From: Capillidium heterosporum
Lineage: Eukaryota; Entomophthoromycota; Entomophthoromycetes; Entomophthorales; Capillidiaceae
Length of the DNA stretch: 64,000 bases
NCBI GenBank assembly: GCA_016630905.1
Contig: WBMQ01000001.1
Location: forward strand, 806,001-870,000
Direction: 5' to 3'
A program made the position numbers and the translations under genes. Shown one piece after another: positions 1 to 12,207 of this stretch (position 1 is its first letter; every line of letters begins with the position of its first letter). The notes under the pieces are model-generated. The model was not told the DNA's origin. It saw only the letters and a program-made list of their open reading frames with translations, and searched no databases.

Positions 1-127
1 AGGCATGCATCGGTGAAACATTATTTATGGTTAGGGGATAAGGGGTAGGCTTGGTAAGTTGGGTTGAATTGGATGGAGAAATGTGAAGAGATGGGTAAGG
101 ATCCAAGAGTTATTTAAAGGGAGTTGC

Positions 128-1039
128 TCATAGATACTCATCTTCCGAAAACCCATCAAAGTCGTCGCTATCGTCATCATCGTATGGTATAGTAAACTGG
201 GGTACCCTAAATTTAAAATTTTAGTGCAAATAGATAAAACTATTTACCGGTGGGAGTAGCTGGAGGATGGATTGGAGTGCGACGAGTTACTCCGTGTGTG
301 GGATACCGTCATGCATTGGGAAGTTTGGGAAGTGTAAGACTAATACGACATCAGTAATTGAAGGTATTAAGCTAAAATGTACCTGCTGTCGGCTATGGTC
401 TATCCGCATCATCCTCTGCTCTTGGTTGGCAGGTATCTTGGTGGTCAAATTCGGTTTATTGAACTGGTTCCTCAGTCTATCGATAACAATTGTAGGTACG
501 GCTGGTGCTAGGTTGCTTGCTTTACTTTTGCTACTACCTACGCTCGATAACGACTGCCGTGAAGCTGAGGATAGCGAACTGGAGCTGGAGTTGGTCGACG
601 TCAAAGACGCTTCCGATAAACTGAGATTTCGTAACTGTTCACTCAACCGTAGATCCCCACCTTGCAGTGGGGACCCACTTTGCGGTGAGTTGGTAGCTGA
701 ACTGTCCAGCTTCTGCTGAATGGCTTCCTTTATCATGTCGATCGATTCGAACAATTTTTTACCCTTGTCTGGCAACTTCCCTACTAGCTCCCTAAAAGAA
801 TTGAATATTGTTGTTAGAAGATTGTTGTTTAAACCAGAAGCTACGTACCTGTTGTTGGCTAGTTGTTGGTTTCGTTTTAAACTACTGACCAAGCTATCCA
901 GAGGGTAGCTTACCAGTGGAGGTAAAGGCCGAGGTTGTCGTATTGGTGGGTTGATTACCTTGCCACCGTTGCCGCTACCAGGCGCGTACAAGTTGGTCTT
1001 ACTCCATCGATTGAACTGCTGCTGACTAAAGCTACTCAT
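128..1039 (-). CDS. Gdown1/POLR2M-like RNA polymerase II regulator
   Basis: Four exons (1039-849, 791-383, 339-248, 206-128; introns of 57, 43 and 41 bases) encode 256 residues. The key match is GKLPDKGKKLFESI near residue 70, close to human Gdown1 CKLPDKGKKIFDSF. It is preceded by a LxxLKRNQQLxxNR helix that parallels the Gdown1 LKRQERLLRNEK segment. The C-terminus is acidic with aromatic residues (YDDDDSDDFDGFSEDEYL), like the Gdown1 tail. The middle is Ser/Asn-rich and probably disordered. Gdown1 binds Pol II and blocks TFIIF, creating a Mediator-dependent enzyme; the same role here is inference. ATG 1039 is the first in-frame ATG. The frame stays open upstream to 1084 behind a possible acceptor, so a further 5' exon is possible. 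The 57-base intron has no stop and keeps frame if retained. Confidence 0.62.
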
Positions 1040-1084
1040 GACTTTTTCGTTTCGTTCCAATACCCTGTTCGATAGTTGACGCAC

Positions 1085-4000
1085 TGTGATATAAAGTCGT
1101 GTTGGCTCAGTATCGTTGGGAGGGCTGTTTATTTCAAATATAAAAATGCAGGTCTAAGCTCAAGGGTTCTAACTTTAGCAATAGTAGAGAGAAAACTGAG
1201 TTGCATACTAACTTTGGTTTCCCTTCTATTTTCAATTCAACTTTAACGAACACAAGTTGATAAGGAATATATACGCTTTACTTATACTTTACTTCCCAAC
1301 GAAATAAATTTGGCCAATCACATAGGTTGAATCGGTACTTTTTTAGATCATCTGTAGCTGCACTGGTTAGCTCACCACAGATCCCAATAAAAATAGGAAA
1401 TTACGTTAACTTGTTTAACTTACAATCTTCGTTACGAGCAAACTCTACCAATCACACCTTGGACATACTTCATAAGTGGTGGGGAAAGGTTAATTTCCAG
1501 TTAACTGTTTAACAAACATTTAATAGCCATTTCAATAAATCAATGTTTTTAGAGCTGGTGTTTAGTACCATGCTATTTTTACTTTTATTCCATCCAGTTT
1601 TAATTTCCCTACAGCTTTTAATACATACACCCCACCAACTTCATTACAAACTTTGCTTTGGAGTTGGTGTATCGGGTCAAGGGTCTCTTTCTGTAAATAT
1701 GGATAGGAGGTTCGAAAAGATACAGACCATGTTCTCTCCTTTAGCTATCGGCATCTACGAATACGTTGAATTGGTGCTGTGTTCAAGTAGATATGCTTAA
1801 TCTGTTTTAAATGGTTTGAGAGCGCTAATAAATTGAAGACCAACGTTGGAATCCAGCTATTACCAAGTGTAGATTTAACCGAAGGATCCTTATCTTTGAT
1901 GCGAGGGTAGATTAATATACGCCACCCAATCCAAAGCGAGTTGTCATTGGTCTATTTTTAACCAATATTCCCTACAAACCTCAAAGCCTACCCTTGATTT
2001 CCGTTATAGCAATATTCTAATAACAACAGGATGATCTTTTGGACCCTTGTCAATATTGCTTGACTCCGTTGCTCCTTGGCATTTCAATTTCAACTTCTTG
2101 TGAAACCACTATGATTACAAAGCAAAAATTTAATACTAGATCCGCCCCAACTCAACCTACACCTATTCTAGGTTCCATTTGAGATTGGTTGCGTATTCAA
2201 CTGGGATGGGTGTAGCACTTTGCTCTCCTAAGCTAAAAAATGGATGGTGTCGTGTTTGGAGGGGTAATCGAAATAGTCAGGGTGTATTAACTGCTAGTTG
2301 GCACTCAAATTTGATGTATGTGTGAAGCCATCCACTACAAATCCATTTCATATAGAAGAGTTATTTGGCTAAAAGCAGTATTTTGATAAGCTATATAGCC
2401 TAAATAATACAAGCTCAAATCACCTTGGAAGATTTCTAAACCTTCTAAACTTTAGAAGGTCCACGCTATCAATTTAAACTTTTGTCCTCTATTCTTCTGC
2501 ATCATCTTGTCACTATGTCGACACCTACAAATAATATTTACCATTCCAGTATCCAAATCTAATTTTAGCATCAAAAAGAACCGAACCTTTAAAAGGAATA
2601 TATTTCCTATCACTCGAATAAAGTAGGCCCCAGTTGACCTAGCAATCATTATCCACCTTGATAAGTCTGTAGTGACGACTTCAAAGCAGTTGTCGGTCGT
2701 TTGGGTTAAGTACTTGGCTTTTAGGTTGGAATTTTCTTTACAACATCTAAAATTGAAAAGTTAGTATCAATACTCCATCCAACATTTTAAATTTGTAATC
2801 CTTTTAGCTTGAGTTTGAAGAGCTTATTCTACATTGCTAATTTTGTCACAATTTAATATATAGTTGAAATTAATTTTACTCAGGCTGTGATAGATGGAAT
2901 TGAGCCACAAGTAACGGAAAAATTAAGCTTGGCAAATTTGTAGTAGCCAAGCTTGAGAGGAAAAGCGGGCATATATGCTATGAAACCAACTTTTACAACT
3001 CATTAAAGGTTGGCTGGGATTCGGCTCATCAAAATCCTAACCTGATTTCCGTGCGATGGAATGTAATCTAAAGTATGTATTTGCGTCGTAGTTTTTAGAC
3101 ATGTTTCTAGATGAATCTGGAATAGGATACACCTCAATGTGGAAAATGGCCTGAGTTGAGATGGTGATTACTGACGGACTAAAACCATATGCTTTACATT
3201 AGTTGAGAGTGATATCTTTGGTTTAGAAATAAGATTGGGATAGCTGTAGATACCTATACCGACATTGAAAGCCATTTTCAAGGTTTTAAGGTTGATCCAT
3301 CTTAGTCCATCCATACAATATCAACTGAAATAGAGGCACCTTGTTAGCTAGTAAGTTGTTTTTGTTGAGTTGGTATCGATGCTAAACTTAATTCTACTTT
3401 TGCAATAATTAGCATCCGAAACGAAAGTAGAAAATAAACTAAACATTCATTGATGAGATGTATATTGCAACCATGCACAATTTATATATGTTTTAAACTA
3501 TTCAAAACCCATTGAAAATACTATAAGTTAATATAGGATTGGATCCTACATCTTTTGGTGACATATGTTTCAGTTAAGGATGCTGGAACTGACACCTTAG
3601 CCCTCAGGTTGATTAAAAATTGAAAAGCTCAACCATACTCGATCTGAAATACAAAATGAAGCTTGGAAGTGTGTTTGACAACGGGCTACCTTTTACAATT
3701 AGACTGTAGGACTGGGGTAGTAAACCAAGTTGAAGATCAAGTTGGATTTTGATAATAATGGACCAGTGTTGAACGAATAGTCGCGCCTATATAAGTTGAC
3801 TGGAATTTAGCCCCAGAAACTTGGATTTTACGTTAGTATCGATGCTAATTAATGTGTACAAGTACATTGATATAGACTGATTAGAGCTATTGCTTTTGAT
3901 TTAAAGAATATCTAGGCATCAAAGTCACTAGAAAATTTTTAAAGTTAAAGCTGATCAACAACTGCTGATTGGTCTACCTAAACTGAATATATAGTTTATT

Positions 4001-7000
4001 GAAAGTAGGTTATTTGCATAATATCCTGCTATTTTCTAATACCTGTGATAAATTTGAATATAATTCTGTCACTATTTATCAGTACTACAGACTATGGAAT
4101 GTAAGTCGTTAAAAACTTAGCTAGATGGTATCAGTCGTCACAACCTGGTTTCTAAACCAACTATTTGAAAATTTTCAAATCCTTTTCAGCTTTAGGATGC
4201 CTTTAAATACTTTTAGGAGATAGTTTTATATATACCGAAAGATAATGTCTATCTTCTAATTAGGATTCTTAAGGCAAAATGTATTAGCTTCTTGGTTGGA
4301 TTTGAAAGTTTTTGGAAGGTTTCAATAGATCTTCCAGGTAGGTTAAAGTCGCGCCTCATCTCACAACTCCCTATTTTGATAATAAGGATATGATGATGCC
4401 GAGCTTGTTTGGATTTTAACAGTAGGCACACTAAAGGGATTAACAATTCTATTGATCTAAGTTTACTAGGATATCCTCATAGGCTTAAAATATATTTTGA
4501 TGAGAATATAAGCAATTACCGATGAAAATGAGTACATGCATAAGTTTACATGGATTGGCATCGTATCTATTGAATTGGAGTTTAAGGATATTGACACCAA
4601 TTGAAATAAATAGTTAACTGAAGCTATTCTCATCAGTTTATAAATTGGTATGAATAACAATATCGAGGTATTTCCCTATACATCGATTGGAAATGCCTCA
4701 CCATATTGGAATAAAAGCCAATGTTGATGTAAGTACTATGCTACATAGAGGAGTAATCTAGCTACATTTGTATATGCCAATATTAGAGCTACAAATCAGA
4801 TTTCATAATGGAGACCATTCATCTGATTATTCCAACTGAAATGAATTGTTGACTGTTAGGTACGATCAGTTTTTGACAACTCATAGTTTCTGCTATCGAC
4901 TATGTATCCATATGTACTTTAGAAAGCCAATATCCGAATCATAAATTAAATATCAATTAAAGGCTTGTTTAGATGAAACGCTCCGTAATTGTTTATCATA
5001 AAAGCTGCTGCAGAGGTTTACTGATACTTTGATATAGTTTAAAGTTTTCGAAGCTTGCTGAAGTATTCTGATTTCTTTAATCAAATTTAAGATCGAGCTA
5101 TAATTTCTTAAATTACAAATAATCAAGTTAGATGGTAAACTGAAAGTACTGTTAATTAAAGCTTTACTAATGAGTTGTATTCAGTCCATCTCAATAATAT
5201 GTAAGTGAAGGAAAGGGTTGTTTATTACTGAAAATCAGCATAACAATAAAAAACTTTAAACAAATAAAAGCCCGGCATTTGCAAATATATTCTTACTTCA
5301 TTGAAGTACTCTATAGATAAGCTGCTAACCTACACCTAAAATAAACATACCATCCTATCTATAACTCTCCAAGGGGTGACAAAGCCAAGGTCAATAATGC
5401 AGAGTGCACATTCTTATCAACACTAACAAATAATCTGCTTTTATATTATAAAAGTTATGCTAGCTTTGCCTTTTTCAATCTTAACTTCCGATAATCTGAA
5501 TCAGCATGTCTATTTAAGATGGGACAAACAAACGGCAAGGACTCCGTAACCATAGTAACTAGTACCTTCAAATAGTGAGCTATGCTAACCTTGGCAAGGA
5601 ATATAAGGCTTTAATCTTTTCGCAACTTGATATATTTTTTGTAAGTCAATTATACTATATATCGACACATTTTCACAAAGACTTTATAGGCATACTATAG
5701 ACTTTCAAAACCCAATTTCGATAAAAGAGGCAATCGTACTTCAGATCCATTTCACTACAAATGAATATTTTCTTTGAAGAATACAGTCTAATAGTCAAAA
5801 CTATCGGTATTCATATCTTAGAAACGGTATACTATTAAATACACTTCCTATTTAATATCAAATTCCGAAAGCAAACGGCATTATAGTTTGTTCGCTGCCT
5901 TTGATCTTCTTTTAGAAACTAGCTGTTCTTTGATTGAAGTTGACGATCAGGCTTGGATAGTACTTTGGATAAATTAGATACCGTCGTTCCTGTAGATTTT
6001 AAAGTGAGGAAGTTGGTAGTGCATTTTTTCAATTGTAACCATCTGTATAAAGTGATATATCGTATTTTTGAGATCGCCAAGGGTAGGGCTAACATTTCTC
6101 AAAGTCTAATAAGGTAATACTGGTGGATAGAGGATTGAAGTGTATTGATTTTTAGCACTTGGCACGACTCAACTATTTTTTCTAATATTACAAGTATATA
6201 TATGAAATTATAGGTTGAGTTTTTAAATGGAATACAGAGCAAGCTTTGATAAGGAAATATAAACATTTCAAAATGCGACATTAAAACAATAAATAGTGAA
6301 TTTAAATTTAGGAATGAATGTATCGGGATTCCAAAACTCTTCAACTTGAACTTATTCAAAGCTACCTACTGGTTCAGCACGACTACTGCCATTCAATTTT
6401 AAGGAAAGTTGACTTGCAGTAGTCCTTGTGCTTCCTCCAATTTCAACTCCATCGTCCCAACTTTTCAAATCCAAGTCAGCTACAGCTCAAAATTTGGGTT
6501 TCCCATCCTCCCTCCACCTAGCCGAAAATTTATCTTACAAATCCCCTACAAAATTTACCCTTCCTTCCAAAGAGTAACTTGTACTGATCAAACTGCCTAT
6601 TGAACTTGGGGCTCAAGAACATTTTCGATCACGCGTACCTGTCACATTTCGATCGCCTTGATAAAAAGGCAATTAAGATCAGTTTCCATCAAGGATTATA
6701 AATTGTTTAGTAAGGTGGCATGGTAAACAAGTTGTTCCCACATCCTAAAGTTGCGAGAATGGTTTAATATATAGCGGAAAATTAACTTTTAAGTGTCAAC
6801 ATCTTTTAAAGTAAGCTCCTTTACGTGACAAGATATTACTTTCTACCAAGATAGGATATACCAGTTTGTGATCATTTGGAAATGAAATTGATGTTTAGGC
6901 TGAATTTCCAAATCCATACATCAAAAAGCTAATTGATGGCTTTCAAGTAAGCCCCTTGAGTAGAAAAGGTTAGAGGATGGACATCAATTTTTCAAAAGCA

Positions 7001-8159
7001 CTGTCTTGCAAGACGAGGCTAACTACCGATATCCATCAACTTACCTATCCCTCCTATCTACGTTTCAGCTCTAAAGCCTACTCGAGAATATAGAGTCGTT
7101 AAATCGAGACATCCTGGCAATTACTCCACTCGCTTCAATACCTCTCGTCATTACAAATCCACCATCCAATTTTACCGACATCCTTCCACATCTTCCATCG
7201 GACTAGTTTAAGATTGCATAGAGCTAATTATAGAAACTTCCCCAGCTGTAAAAAGCAAGGTAAGAACTATATCGGTAACTCTGATTTTTGTTGATGGAAG
7301 GCGGTGAAAGTAAAAGAATGTGGGGTTCCAAACTGAACTATGCTTCATCAACGTTTCAAAGTGTTGAAGTGATCATCCATATACTTGAGGTGAAGGTTAA
7401 TGGCAATTTCAAATTTGCACACACATCAATATACAATTCTCGAAGCGTTATCTCCATATGCTTTAAAGTTTTATAGCGTAGATTTACTGTTGTCAGGTAG
7501 CATGAAAGCGATGACTTGTAACTGCACCTATCTTATAAGTCGATGAAAACCTCTAGTTTCTTACCTTAAGTAGTTTTAAACCTTGAAACTTTTCGCTGAT
7601 AGGGGTAGGTGCTGACAGGCATTTAGGACCACTGTAAATTTGTCAATTTATTGGGGCAAGGCCTGGTCCAACTTTTATCGCTGCGTCGTTAAACCGTTTA
7701 TGTCAACCGTTAAATTGGGTACTTGGTAAAGTTTGCAGGGTATAGTTTAGGGTAGGCAATCATGCTTTACAACGCTGCACCTATGCTTTCTGCCCTTATC
7801 TCACCCCTGAAATTTCCTAAAGCTTTTGTACGGGCTTTCAGGCCTGGATTTGAGTTTCCAGGAGCACCTCACTTCCAATTGGATTGGGAAACTTTTTATA
7901 GCAAAATTTTTCCGGCTCCATTTCCCCACCAACATAAAAAATTATAGGCATTCTCCAAGCTAAAAGTGTCTTTACAAATTGAGCAAAAGGAACTTAGAAA
8001 TAAGTACCGACCGTCTTAAAAGACAAAGTTTTGATATACTATCAGATACCGAAAATAAACTAAAGTGGTATACCACTCAACCTATCTAAAGTGGTTTTAT
8101 TCAAGTGTCAAAGTTTGTCTAACCTAAAAAGCAAGCCATTAAAATAAATAAATAATCTT
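1085..8159. other. gene-free AT-rich span (about 7 kb)
   Basis: No supportable gene was found on either strand. Open frames here are short (under about 90 codons), mostly start at TTG/GTG, and show no recognisable motif, signal peptide or splice continuation. The longest, 1543-1800 (+), is hydrophobic at its start but looks like chance. No tandem array, terminal inverted repeats or transposase was seen. The left end is upstream of the Gdown1-like gene and the right end is the 3' side of the transcription factor gene. Confidence 0.6.
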
Positions 8160-9770
8160 CTACTGCGCGTTGAACGGTTTGGCGTTCATACAGTCCTCCG
8201 AGTGGTCCAACAACCCGCGTACCCAAATCAACCCACCGTCGCTGACTCTTCTAGCAACTTCAACAAAGGCCAAGCACCCCACAAAAGGGAACTTCTGCTT
8301 GGATCTTCGAGTGCCCTTAGTGCCGTGGAACTGTTTGACATCTGAGCCACAGCAGCACTGGTAGAGATGGGTAACAGCGTTCTTACGTCGTCGAGTATTT
8401 CTAGTCTTCCATTTACTCAAAGGTTTACCCAGCTGCTCCAAAAGCAATCCGTGGTAGTTGAGGAAGGCTTTGGAAGTCTCCTGGTCATCAAGATCGAAGG
8501 TACGTTTGGTTACCGACGTCGATTCCATACCCTTGCGTTGCTCAGTGGTAAGGAGAAGATGACTAGGGACACGTATAGGTTGGGTCGAACACAATGGGCT
8601 GGACCGGTTGGTGTTGCTAGGCATCCCTTCCCCCAGAGTTGTGATGAAAGGTAGCTTATGCATCATACCCCCGTTATGAGTATTGTTAGTACTAGGGGAG
8701 TAAGGCCTTGGCCCAGTCATAACCATAGGTAGAACCGTACTCAAATCGTTGGACATACGTTTACGCTCGACACCTAAAGGTGGAAGTTGTGTGTTCTGGA
8801 GGCTGGCGTTGGGCATAACGATGGATTTCATCAAGTTAGTGTCGAACTGAGGTAGGTTTCTATCGTACATCATATTGGGGTAGTTGTTATTTGGTTGTTG
8901 TTGGTGCTGCTGTTGCTGCTGCTGATTAAGCATCTGAAACTCCATAGGGTTGAAGTAGTACTCATCGTTCCTCTGCTGTTGCTGCTGCTGCTGCTGTGGG
9001 TCGTACTGGTTGAAGTTCTCCTCCTTCTTGGGGATAGTGCTGTCATAGTACTGAGCCATAGGGTCCTGGATGAATCGCTGGTCAAACTGGTTGAACTTGG
9101 ACATATCCTCGTTGTATTCGTTCGGGTTCTGGGTGCCCCACTTCATATCTGAGTTGGGGTTAGAGTTGTGGTTAGGATTGAGAGGGTGCACGTTGACGTT
9201 GTTCTCAGCGTTCCAGTTCATATTAGGCTGAGTCGACCTAGGAACTTGGTCGTCAAAGTTGGTGATAGGGCGACCGTCGTTGGGTAAGTTGTCAACCTGG
9301 GCCTCCGCGTTGCGGAATTGAGGCTCCCATTTCTGGATCTGGTTGTGGAAGTCCATACTGGCCATACGGAGCCGTTTCCCGTAAACTTGGTCAGTGCTAT
9401 CCTTCCGCCCAATCGATATATCCCGGAACGAGTCACTAGGAAAGTTGGGCTGGGAAGGGGTCACCAAAGGTGTGTTGTAGGACCCAAGTCGCGGTGAGTA
9501 GGGTGGTACGTAGACCGACGGGTATATGGGTGCGTTACTACCCACCTGGCACTGCTCCCTGGAGTAGAACTGGGTGTACTCCTGGTTTTGCATATGAGCC
9601 GGGTTTAGGTTGGTGTGCATAGGGTCGTTTAAATAGGGGTTGGTTTGATGGGGGATGAACTGGGCCTCCTTGTTGCGGAACTGGTTCATAAGGGGGTCGC
9701 CGTAACCCTCGTTCTTTATTATGGTCGATGTCGGTACGCTCTCATCGTGGGATTGGGATAAACTGAACAT
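8160..9770 (-). CDS. polyQ/Asn-rich transcription factor with C-terminal WRKY-GCM/FAR1-like zinc finger
   Basis: A single uninterrupted exon of 536 residues starting at ATG 9770. Residues 1 to about 400 are low complexity, rich in Asn, Gln, Pro, Ser and Tyr, with two Gln runs near residues 255 and 285 encoded by CAG/CAA repeats. This looks like a disordered activation region. The folded part is the last 130 residues: a basic stretch (KWKTRNTRRRKNAV) followed by CCCGSD (from 472), PFVGCLAFVEV (Cys499) and RGLLDHSEDC (His523, Cys527). This gives a CxC-C-HxxxC zinc ligand set typical of the WRKY-GCM1/FAR1 finger superfamily. DNA binding is inferred from that finger. It is divergent from WDR89 across 2.4 kb of non-coding DNA. 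The lack of introns is unusual among its neighbours. The target genes cannot be told from the sequence. Confidence 0.7.
   Translation of the reverse strand: MFSLSQSHDESVPTSTIIKNEGYGDPLMNQFRNKEAQFIPHQTNPYLNDPMHTNLNPAHMQNQEYTQFYSREQCQVGSNAPIYPSVYVPPYSPRLGSYNTPLVTPSQPNFPSDSFRDISIGRKDSTDQVYGKRLRMASMDFHNQIQKWEPQFRNAEAQVDNLPNDGRPITNFDDQVPRSTQPNMNWNAENNVNVHPLNPNHNSNPNSDMKWGTQNPNEYNEDMSKFNQFDQRFIQDPMAQYYDSTIPKKEENFNQYDPQQQQQQQQRNDEYYFNPMEFQMLNQQQQQQHQQQPNNNYPNMMYDRNLPQFDTNLMKSIVMPNASLQNTQLPPLGVERKRMSNDLSTVLPMVMTGPRPYSPSTNNTHNGGMMHKLPFITTLGEGMPSNTNRSSPLCSTQPIRVPSHLLLTTEQRKGMESTSVTKRTFDLDDQETSKAFLNYHGLLLEQLGKPLSKWKTRNTRRRKNAVTHLYQCCCGSDVKQFHGTKGTRRSKQKFPFVGCLAFVEVARRVSDGGLIWVRGLLDHSEDCMNAKPFNAQ
8886..9000 (-). 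repeat. CAG/CAA trinucleotide repeats inside the coding region
   Basis: Two imperfect CTG/TTG runs on the + strand (about 8899-8930 and 8970-8998) encode the two polyglutamine tracts of the transcription factor. Such runs are length-variable in many fungi. The antisense leucine-rich open frames over this region are products of the repeat, not genes. Confidence 0.8.
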
Positions 9771-12207
9771 TAAACTGGAAATAACTTTTTATGCCTTGTC
9801 TTGATAAACAACTTGCAACTGTAAACTTGTCAACTAAACTTTAGTGAGGATTGCCGGTGTGGTAGCTTAAATATGCTTCTATGTTGTCGAGTGAGATTGA
9901 AAATGGGAGCTGAATTAAATAACTAAAATGTTTAAATTGGAACCTATCGATGGATGCAGATATACTAGCTAGAACCAAGCAGGGTAGACAGGTTAGAAGT
10001 TAGGCTAGTACCGATCAAGTAAAATAGTCGATTGGATGGCGTAAAGATACAAACTTCAACCCATCAGTCCAATTATTGCTATTTAAATAATTGGCAAAAA
10101 TAACATTGAGAGTCGAGGGCTATCTTATTAATCCTAATTGGGAAGTCTTAAACTTATTTCCCCTCAATCTAAAACTTATTGGTGCTTCCCATTCACAAAA
10201 AGTAAACTCGAGTTAGCTGCTTTGGACTGGGACCGCAAGTCATCATTTGGTAAACCTAAAACCAGAGCTCCAATTTGACATTTATGCGCCGTACCAACAA
10301 AATTAATCTCTAGAAACTTGGTATGGAACGGTCTATTGCTTCAACTGTCTGCTAATTTATTACCCCTTAAAGGCAATTTAACGATTGCCATTTTCGAGAA
10401 CAATTTGATACTGAGCATCACATTGGCACAAATAGGAAACCGAAGCACCTAAAATATAAGTTGTTAGGGACAAGGTCACCTCTCCTCCTATTTGGAAAAG
10501 CTAAATTGGTCTTAGTAAATCACATTCCAGGTGCTGGTTGGTTGACAAATGTTTACCCTTGAAACTATAGAGCCGTTTATATCATTCTTCAGCCATACTA
10601 TGAGAATAGGTAGAGTGCCCAGCCAAGACACAGGTACATCTAATGAATGTATATACATGGGCACTTATTAATCTTACGGAGTACAATTAATTATTGGGAG
10701 GAGAGGGTAGCTCGCTGATAGTGAAGCTAGCTATACAGGCAGTATACCGCAATGGGTTTGCCTTATTTACCAAAGTATTTCTTATGAAGGCTGAGACATC
10801 AATTTACAACTAGTAATAGGTTTTTTAGAAACTACAACAGGTTAAACACTTTAAAATTAAATATGAAATCTACAGTTGCTATATATAATAACAGTTCAGC
10901 TAGTACACTAACAATAGGGGACTTTATTATAAATAAAAAGGCTATAGGTGATGTGATTAGCAAACAACAGATCTAGTTTTGTACAATGGCTTGCTGGTGA
11001 CTAGCATCGCCAAAATAAGTCCAAAGTGCTTTCAGTTGGTAAAGCCTACCATCTTTGCTTTTCAATGGCCAATAGGATATATGTCGAGATGGCAGCAATC
11101 TGCAAATTTGACAAATTTTGCAGGCAAAAGGCTATGATTGAAAATTTTCTATACTAGCCTTCATCTATACGTGTATTTTTGTCTAAAAATAACATTAAAA
11201 TCATCATACAGGTGTGTAAGACTGGACATTTTTAGTTAATAAGTATAAGTATGTACAAAGTGAAACTAATGTATTTTTGGTTAAATGTTTCGGTTATATG
11301 CTTAATATATTTAAGCTTTAACTATCTTTTACTCGCTACTTAAAGCTATGGTGAATAAATATTACTATAAATACACTTATATAGACTCTATAAGCGAATT
11401 TATATTTATATGGGAGTAATACTGAATACACACAATTTTAAGCATTTAGTAACAATATTCTTTATGAATATTCGGATTATTAAGCTATTAAAGCTATTCT
11501 TTCCCCTTTACATCTCATTATATATTTATTGAATAGTACCTGCACCTTAAAATAAATGAAACAGCAATGTATATATAAATATACTCAAAAAATATGCTTT
11601 ATTTTGAATGCCTTAAACTAGTATATGGAGAGAATCGTTCGAATTTTATACAGATTTGAACAAGTTTTTCTCTCCTAATATAGGAATTTTATTTCTAACT
11701 TGATAAAAATTCACTTTACAAGGAAACTTTAATGGAATGGCTATTAATTATTGGGCGTTTCTCCTCATATTGTTACCTATATTTCTAAGTCGAATATCAG
11801 CATTTTGAATAGCGTTTAAACTCAAATAATAAACCAATGTATCCAAACAGATTCTTGAGATATTAGGGTTTAATTGGATGTGGTAAATATACTGCTTGTA
11901 GTATAGGTGAAAGATGGGTCAAAATACTACCTGGCTTCTATGCATCATAGCCCAAAGTTTTGGTGGTATAGAGGTTTACTCTATGCTACCCCCTCCCACA
12001 AGCATTGCCCTTTTCAATCCTCCACTAACATATATTCTCAAATCCTTGGAGACTATAGTCATCTAGGTCTTCTCGTTAAAGCTATCTTGCATTTTCCATA
12101 AAAGTTCAAAGAATAGAAGGCTTGAAAGTTCCTGATCAAATTTCTAGATTTTCAAAAAGTTGCATTTCAGTTCCAAAAGAAATTCGAGAAGTTCAACCAC
12201 AACAAAT
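9771..12207. other. long divergent intergenic region
   Basis: It lies between the start of the transcription factor gene (-) and the start of WDR89 (+). No open frame with coding features, RNA gene or repeat was recognised. The segment from about 11160 to 11900 is very AT-rich with short TATA-like runs. It must hold both promoters; no individual site can be assigned with confidence. Confidence 0.5.

Noticed and set aside
1543-1800. 85-codon frame with a hydrophobic, signal-like start
   Set aside because: It starts at an ATG but has no homology pattern, splice partner or codon signal, and is isolated in 7 kb of non-coding DNA.
8870-9152. Serine-rich and leucine-rich open frames overlapping the transcription factor gene in other frames
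   Set aside because: They are shadows of the CAG/CTG repeat in the real frame, with no independent start or motif.
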